Source of the DNA: Bathymodiolus thermophilus thioautotrophic gill symbiont
GTDB lineage: Bacteria; Pseudomonadota; Gammaproteobacteria; PS1; Pseudothioglobaceae
Reading direction: 5' to 3'
Length of the DNA stretch: 64,000 nt
Assembly: GCF_003711265.1 (NCBI RefSeq)
Contig: NZ_CP024634.1
Coordinates: forward strand, 496,001-560,000
Shown: in pieces, positions 15,501 to 24,500 of the stretch
Layout of the letters: every line of letters starts with the position of its first letter
Position numbering within the stretch: position 1 is the first letter of the stretch
Program-made: the position numbers and the translations under genes
The notes under the pieces: generated by a model
Told to the model about the DNA's origin: nothing
The model's database searches: none
What the model saw: only the letters and a program-made list of their open reading frames with translations

Positions 15501-18500
15501 AAGTTACCACTATTATCAGCCGTCACAGTTCCTAATGAAGTTGCACCATTAAATAACTCTACTGTGGCATTTGCTTCTGCAGTTCCAGAAAGGGTTAAAG
15601 CACTGGTTTGGCTAGTAATATTATCATCGTTACTTCCTGTGTTACTACTATCAACCAAACTTAAACCTGTTGGCGCACTTGGATTTGTCGTGTCAATTGT
15701 CACTGCACCCGCAGAAGCAGTTGAAATATTGCCTGCAATATCAACTGTATAAACTTTGTATTCACCATCAACTAAACCAGTTGCCGCTAAATCAGTTGCA
15801 GTATCAACAGTTACAATAGTAACTTTGTTTACTTTGTCTGCCAATGCAAAGGTGTCAAGGTTGGCTTGAGTAGTGTTTGCATCAACTGTTATTGAACTGT
15901 GAACCAAGTATGCCGTTCCAGTTTCAGAACTTTGAACAGATATATTACCTGTATTTTTAGTTGTAACCGTGGTGTTTAAAGTTGCAGAAGACCCAACGGT
16001 GTCTAAGGTGTAATCATTGTCACTTAAGGCAAGAACCGTAACATTGCCAGCCGTATCAATCACCCGAGCAGTTAAAGTATTTGAACCTGTTACCAAAGTA
16101 ACAGCATCGTCTGCAGTTGCCCATGCGGTGTTAGTATTGGTATCGGTGTTGGTGGTTGCTACCCAATTTGTACCATCAGCACTGACTTGTAGTGTTTCAT
16201 CATTTGCCAAGGTAAGTGCATTTTCTAGGGTCAAACTAACTTTAACCGCACTATCATTAGTAATGCGATCATTGTCCAATATGCCTGCATCGTTACTAAT
16301 GGTAACTGTGTGCGTACCTGCTAGTGTACCTATTATTGTATTGTCAGTGGTTACGCTTGAGGTTTGCCCTAAGCCACTCATGGCATTGCCTAACAAAGTA
16401 CCTGATAAAGTAACCTGCACGATATATGCTTTATCACTATCCAATACAGAAGTCCAACTAGCATCATTAACCAATGTCCAATTGCCATCAGTATCTATGC
16501 TTATTGCACTCTTTAAAGCATCGCCAACAATATGTTGTGCACCCCCATTGCCTGAAATAAACTTAATCTCTGTAATAGACACATCACTAGCATTACTTTG
16601 ATTTGTAATCTTACCTGTAATGGTAGCAGCCGCCAATTCGTTAGCATTAATATAACTATCAGTAGCATCAACATCAGTACCAGACCAAACAACTGTCGTA
16701 CTTAAACTCGCCGCACTGAAAGTCCAGTCAGTAGCATTACTAATACCTGCAAAATCATTTCCCGCAACATCGGTTAACACACCAGCAGCAATCTCTATAT
16801 AGTAAGACTTATTAGGCTCTAAATCAGCACTTGGATTAATAGTTAAAGTTCGGTTGTCTGCACCACCAATGGTAATATTATTCCCAAGAATACTGAGTGT
16901 TTCAAACACAGTACCATCGCTACTTTCTTTAATGACAATATCACCTGTACCTTTGGCAATGGCCTCACTAAATGTAGCAACAAGATCGCTACTAGATGCT
17001 ATTTGTCCTGTGGTGTTTGTAGTCATTGTAGGAGCAACCGTATCAACCGTAATAGCCAAAACAGCAGAAGCATCACTGGTATTACCTGCCGTATCCGTTG
17101 CTTTTGCAGTAATATTGTGCGTTGTGTCAGCACTTAAATCTATATCTTTAGAGAAGTTACCATCACTATCGGCTACCAGAGTTCCTAATGAAGTTGCACC
17201 ATTAAATAACTCTACTGTGGCATTTGCTTCTGCAGTTCCAGAAAGGGTTAAAGCACTGGTTTGGCTAGTAATATTATCATCGTTACTTCCTGTGTTACTA
17301 CTATCAGCCAAACTCAAACCTATTGGCGCACTTGGATTTGTTGTGTCAATTGTCACTGTACCCGTTGAAGCAGTTGAAATATTGCCTGCAATATCAACCG
17401 TATAAACCTTATATTCACCATCAACTAAACCAGTTGCCGCTAAATCAGTTGCAGTATCAACAGTTGCAATAGTAACTTTGTTTACCTTGTCTGCCAATGC
17501 AAAGGCGTCAAGGTTAGCTTGAGTAGTATTTGCATCAACTGTTATTGAACTGTGAACCAAATATGCCGTGCCAGTTTCAGAACTTTGAACAGATATATTA
17601 CCTGTATTTTTAGTTGTAACCGTGGTGTTTAAAGTTGCAGAAGACCCAACAGTGTCTAAGGTGTAATCATTGTCACTTAAGGCAAGAACCGTAACATTGC
17701 CAGCCGTATCGATCACCCGAGCAGTTAAAGTATTTGAACCTGTTACCAAAGTAACAGCATCATCTGCAGTTGCCCATGCGGTGTTAGTGTTGGTATCGGT
17801 GTTAGTGGTTGCCACCCAATTTGTGCCATCAGCACTAACTTGTAGCGTTTCATCATTTGCCAAGGTAAGTGCATTTTCCAGGGTCAAACTAACTTTAACC
17901 GCACTATCATTAGTAATGCGATCATTGTCCAATATGCCTGCATCATTACTAATGGTAACTGTATGCGTGCCTGCTAGTGTGCTGGTGATGGTGTCGTCAA
18001 TGGTTACGCTTGAGGTTTGGCTTAAGCCACTCATGGCATTACCTAACAAAGTACCTGATAAAGTAACCTGCACGATATATGCTTTATCACTATCCAATGC
18101 AGAAGTCCAACTAGCATCATTAACCAATGTCCAATTGCCATCGGTGTCTATGCTTATTGCATTCTTTAAAGCATCACTAATAATATGTTGCGCACCTCCA
18201 TTACCTGAAATAAACTTAATCTCTGTAATAGACACATCGCTAGCATTACTTTGATTTGTAATCTTACCTGTAATGGTAGCAGCCGCCAATTCATTAGCAT
18301 TAATATAACTATCAGTAGCATCAACATCAGTACCAGACCAAACAACTGTCGTACTTAAACTCGCCGCACTGAAAGTCCAGTCAGTAGCATTACTAATACC
18401 TGCAAAATCATTTCCCGCAACATCGGTTAACACACCAGCAGCAATCTCTATATAGTAAGACTTATTAGGCTCTAAATCAGCACTTGGATTAATAGTTAAA

Positions 18501-21500
18501 GTTCGGTTGTCTGCACCACCAATGGTAACATTATTCCCAAGAATACTGAGTGTTTCAAACACAGTACCATCGCTACTTTCTTTAATGACAATATCACCTG
18601 TACCTTTAGCAATGGCCTCACTAAATGTAGCAACCAGATCACTACTAGATGCTATTTGTCCTGTGGTATTTGTAGTCATTGTAGGAGCAACCGTATCAAC
18701 CGTAATAGCCAAAACAGCAGAAGCATCACTGGTATTACCTGCCGTATCCGTTGCTTTTGCAGTAATATTATGCGTTGTATCAGCACTTAAATCCACATTT
18801 TTAGAGAAGTTACCACTATTATCAGCCGTCACAGTTCCTAATGAAGTTGCACCATTAAATAACTCTACTGTGGCATTTGCTTCTGCAGTTCCAGAAAGGG
18901 TTAAAGCACTGGTTTGGCTAGTAATATTATCATCGTTACTTCCTGTGTTGCTACTATCAGCCAAACTTAAACCTGTTGGCGCACTTGGGTTTGTCGTGTC
19001 AATTGTCACTGCACCCGCAGAAGCAGTTGAAATATTGCCTGCAATATCAACCGTATAAACCTTATATTCGCCATCAACTAAATCAGTTGCCGCTAAATCA
19101 GTTGCAGTATCAACAGTTGCAATAGTAACTTTGTTTACCTTGTCTGCCAATGCAAAGGCGTCAAGGTTAGCTTGAGTAGTGTTTGCATCAACTGTTATTG
19201 AACTGTGAACCAAGTATGCCGTTCCAGTTTCAGAACTTTGAACAGATATATTACCTGTATTTTTAGTTGTAACCGTGGTGTTTAAAGTTGCAGAAGACCC
19301 AACAGTGTCTAAGGTGTAATCATTGTCACTTAAGGCAAGAACCGTAACATTGCCAGCCGTATCAATCACCCGAGCAGTTAAAGTATTTGCTCCTGTTGCC
19401 AAAGTAACAGCATCGTCTGCAGTTGCCCATGCGGTGTTAGTGTTGGTATCGGTGTTAGTGGTTGCTACCCAATTTGTGCCATCAGCACTGACTTGTAGCG
19501 TTTCATCATTTGCCAAGGTAAGTGCATTTTCCAAGGTTAAACTAACCTTGACTGCACTGTCATTAGTAATGCGGTCATTGTCCAATATGCCTGCATCATT
19601 ACTAATGGTAACTGTGTGTGTACCTGCTAGTGTGCCTATTATTGTATTGTCAATGGTTACGCTTAAGGTTTGACCTAAGCCATTTATAGTATTGCCTGAC
19701 AAAGTGCCTGATAAGGCAATTTGCACGATATATGCTTTATCACTATCCAATGCAGAAGTCCAACTGGCATCATTAACCAATGTCCAATTGCCATCAGTAT
19801 CTATGCTTATTGCATTCTTTAAAGCATCGCCAACAATATGTTGAGTGCCTCCATTGTCTGAAACAAACTTAATCTCTGCAATAGACACATCGCTAGCATT
19901 ACTTTGATTTGTAATCTTACCTGTGATTGTGGTAGCTGCCAATTCATTGGCATTGATATAGCTATCAGTAGCATCAACATCAGTACCAGACCAAGCAACT
20001 GTCGTACTTAAACTCGCCGCACTGAAAGTCCAATCAGTGGCATTATTAATACCTGCAAAATCATTCCCTGCAACATCGGTTAATACACCAGTAGCAATCT
20101 CTATATAGTAAGACTTATTAGACTCTAAATCAGCACTTGGATTAATAGTTAAAGTACGGTTGTCTGCACCACCAATGGTAACATTATTCCCAAGAATACT
20201 GAGTGTTTCAAACACAGTGCCATCGCCACTTTCTTTAATGACAATATCACCTGTACCTTTGGCAATGGCCTCACTAAATATGGCAACCAGATCACTACTG
20301 GATGCTATTTGCCCTGTGGTGTTTGTAGTCATTGTAGGAGCAACCGTATCAACCGTAATAGCCAAAACAGCAGAAGCATCACTGGTATTGCCTGCCGTAT
20401 CCGTTGCTTTTGCAGTAATATTATGCGTTGTGTCAGCACTTAAATCTATATCTTTAGAGAAGTTACCACTGTTATCAGCCGTCACAGTTCCTAATGAAGT
20501 TGCACCATTAAATAACTCTACTGTGGCATTTGCTTCTGCAGTTCCAGAAAGGGTTAAAGCACTGGTTTGGCTAGTAATATTATCATCGTTACTTCCTGTG
20601 TTACTACTATCAGCCAAACTCAAACCTGTTGGCACACTTGGATTTGTCGTGTCAATTGTCACTGTACCCGCAGAAGCAGTTGAAATATTGCCTGCAATAT
20701 CAACTGTATAAACCTTATATTCACCATCAACTAAACCAGTTGCCGCTAAATCAGTTGCAGTATCAACAGTTGTAATGGTAACTTTGTTTACCTTGTCTGC
20801 CAATGCAAAGGCGTCAAGGTTAGCTTGAGTAGTATTTGCATCAACTGTTATTGAACTGTGAACCAAGTATGCCGTGCCAATTTCAGAACTTTGAACAGAT
20901 ATATTACCTGTATTTTTAGTTGTAACCGTGGTGTTTAAAGTTGCAGAAGACCCAACAGTGTCTAAGGTGTAATCATTGTCACTTAAGGCAAGAACCGTAA
21001 CATTGCCAGCCGTATCAATCACCCGAGCAGTTAAAGTATTTGCTCCTGTTGCCAAAGTAACAGCATCGTCTGCAGTTGCCCATGCGGTGTTAGTGTTGGT
21101 ATCGGTGTTAGTGGTTGCTACCCAATTTGTGCCATCAGCACTGACTTGTAGCGTTTCATCATTTGCCAAGGTAAGTGCATTTTCCAGGGTCAAACTAACT
21201 TTAACCGCACTATCATTAGTAATGCGATCATTGTCCAATATGCCTGCATCATTACTAATGGTAACTGTATGCGTGCCTGCTAGTGTGCTGGTGATGGTGT
21301 CGTCAATGGTGACGATTGAGGCTTGGCTTAAGCCACTCATGGCATTGCCTAACAAAGTACCTGATAAAGTAACCTGTACGATATATGCTTTGTCACTATC
21401 CAATGCAGAAGTCCAGCTAGCATCATTAACCAATGTCCAATTACCATCAGTGTCTATGCTTATTGCATTCTTTAAAGCATCACTAATAATATGTTGCGCA

Positions 21501-24500
21501 CCTCCATTACCTGAAATAAACTTAATCTCTGTAATAGACACATCGCTAGCATTACTTTGATTTGTAATCTTACCTGTAATGGTAGCAGCCGCCAATTCAT
21601 TAGCATTAATATAACTATCAGTAGCATCAACATCAGTACCAGACCAAACAACTGTCGTACTTAAACTCGCCGCACTGAAAGTCCAGTCAGTAGCATTACT
21701 AATACCTGCAAAATCATTTCCCGCAACATCGGTTAACACACCAGCAGCAATCTCTATATAGTAAGACTTATTAGACTCTAAATCAGCACTTGGATTAATA
21801 GTTAAAGTACGGTTGTCTACACCACCAATGGTAATATTATTCCCAAGAATACTGAGTGTTTCAAACACAGTGCCACCACTTTCTTTAATGACAATATCAC
21901 CTGTACCTTTAGCAATGGCCTCACTAAATGTAGCAACCAGATCACTACTAGATGCTATTTGTCCTGTGGTATTTGTAGTCATTGTAGGAGCAACCGTATC
22001 AACCGTAATAGCCAAAACAGCAGAAGCATCACTGGTATTACCTGCCGTATCCGTTGCTTTTGCAGTAATATTGTGCGTTGTGTCGGCGCTTAAATCTACA
22101 TCTTTAGAGAAGTTACCACTATTATCAGCTGTCACAGTTCCTAATGAAGTTGCACCATTAAATAACTCTACTGTGGCATTTGCTTCTGCAGTTCCAGAAA
22201 GGGTTAAAGCACTGGTTTGACTAGTAATATTATCATCGTTACTTCCTGTGTTACTACTATCAGCCAAGCTTAAATTTGTTGGCGCAGTTGGCCCTTGTGT
22301 ATCAAGAACAAAGTTACCTGCGTTGCTTATTGTCGTATTGCCTGCTTTATCAGTTACAGTAGTTTGAACACTTATTGCACCTTCGCCTAAAGTGGTTAAA
22401 TCATTCGCAACCAAGGCAATGGATTCTGCAGTACCTGAAGCAGAAGCAATGTTTCTGGTTATTGTGCCATTTGTGCCTGTGAACACAACTTCTACAGTGC
22501 TGCCTGTCTCAGCAGTAAAACTAAGAACATTGGCCATGGCTTCGGCAGCAGTTTTGTTGGCATCGCCCACTAGCATCACATCCGTTAAGGTTGGATTGAT
22601 GGCGTCTAGGACAATATTTTGCACATCACTGATCGCACTTGTATTGCCTGTAACATCGGTAATAACAGCAGTAATCGCTACTGTGTTGTCATTTGAGCCT
22701 AAGTCTGATTTGGCAATATTGATGGTTGCCTTACCCGCATTAACTTCAATAGTTGTTACAGTGTGGGCAGCATTAAAGTTAACACCATCCTTTTTAAGTT
22801 GAATGGTATCGCCAGCAACCATTTCTGTAGATGAAATTTCTAAATTAACACTGGTTTCAGTCGCATTAATATATTTATCTTCTCCTGTTGCAAAGCCAAT
22901 CACTGGTTTTGCAGTTGCAACGGTGTCAATAATAATTGAATGCTCTATTAAAGTTTCTGGATTGCCAGCAACATCGCTAACTCTGGCGGTAATTTTACTG
23001 GTGGCATTATCAGCGGGTACTTCGTTGGCTGTATAAGTAAGAGACCAATCGCCATTGTCGTCAACTACTACAGTTTTTTCTGTGCCATTGTCCCAAGAGA
23101 CGGTAACAGTTTGCCCAATGGCATCCGAGGTACCAGAAATAACAATGCTGGCATTTTTATCGCTAAGATTGATTTTGTCATCAGTGCTAACGGCGTTAAT
23201 AGTAAGTGTTGCTGGAGAAGTGTCAAAAGTAACGGCATCACTGTATTGGTTGATTTCAGTGTTACCACTTTTAAGGTAAATTCTAGCTTTGTAAGTTACG
23301 CCATCTACAAACTCTATATTGCTTAAGTTTTGCGACCAATGTTTATTACTGTTAACTACAACATTGGTAATAGTAAGATCTGGAACTAATGTTAATACAT
23401 CGTTTGCAGTTACTGTATAAAACTCAATTTTATCTACAGTAGCTTGGACACCTATTAGGTCACCTGATAAAACGGCATTAGATTTTTCACTGGCATTGAT
23501 ATAGGTATCAGTGCTACTTACGCCTGTTAAATTGATAGAAGTAGAGAGTGCTTTGACTTCAAACGCCCATTGATTGTTGTCTTTAGTAATGGCTGCGGCA
23601 TCATTACCTGCCATATCAGTGATTACCCCACTTGCCATTTTTAGATAAAAAGAACCTTCAGGTAGGTCATTTGTTGGATTTATGGTTAGTATGTTGCCAT
23701 TAATATCACTGTTGCTAATGGCAATGGTTTCAACTTTGCTATTAGTATTCCAAATTTCGACATTGCCACCTTGGGTTTTAATGTTTTCATTGAAACTAAT
23801 CGTTAGATCTGATTCGCTGTTTAGTATAGCGTTGACTTGTGTTGTTAAACTAGGGGCAACAGTGTCAATTTTCAATGTTTGAATATCATTGCTTGTATTG
23901 CCTGCAGCATCTGTTGCGATTACCAGCACTGCGTTATCAATAACAAGTGTCAAAGTACCAGAATCAGGTACTGTATTCGTATCAATAGACCAGTTGCCAT
24001 TAGTGGCCACAGTGGTGTAAGTTGCGCCAGCTACAATCACTCTTATTGCAGCATCCACTTCAGCAGTACCGCTAATTTCTGGCGTGGCATCGTTGGTTAA
24101 TGCACTTGAAGTAATATTGACTTCGGGCGGCGTTTCATCAAATTTTTGGATAAATTCAAATGCAGCAATATTTGATCGCCCTGAGGTTTGACCTGTTGCC
24201 ATACCATCTGCAATGTTAACGGTAATATTGCTGTTTTCTAGTGCATCTTTTGGTGTTACAGTCAAGGTAAAGACTTTGTTTGCTGTAGTTGGCGTAAGTG
24301 TGCCTTTGATAAGGTTTGCATCTGCATCACCAAAGTCGATGTCGGTAAGTTCAAATCCACTAACTGCTTCGGTAAATGCAAAGGTTAGCGTAAATGCACC
24401 ATTAGTTCCATCAGGTTTGTCACTTGTTATGGTAATTACTGGACGATCTACTATCGTAATGGCGACTTCATGAGTTTTGGCATTGCCAGCGGCGTCAGTT

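Noticed and set aside
3588-22220. Recurring plus-strand open frames of ~116-198 aa across the repeat array
   Set aside because: They are antisense mirrors of the adhesin repeats. They recur with the 1,653-bp period, are Val/Ser/Leu/Ala-rich by codon mirroring, and lack ribosome sites.
2460-22285. CRISPR-like periodic repeats
   Set aside because: The period is 1,653 bp and in frame with a protein; there are no short repeats with unique spacers.
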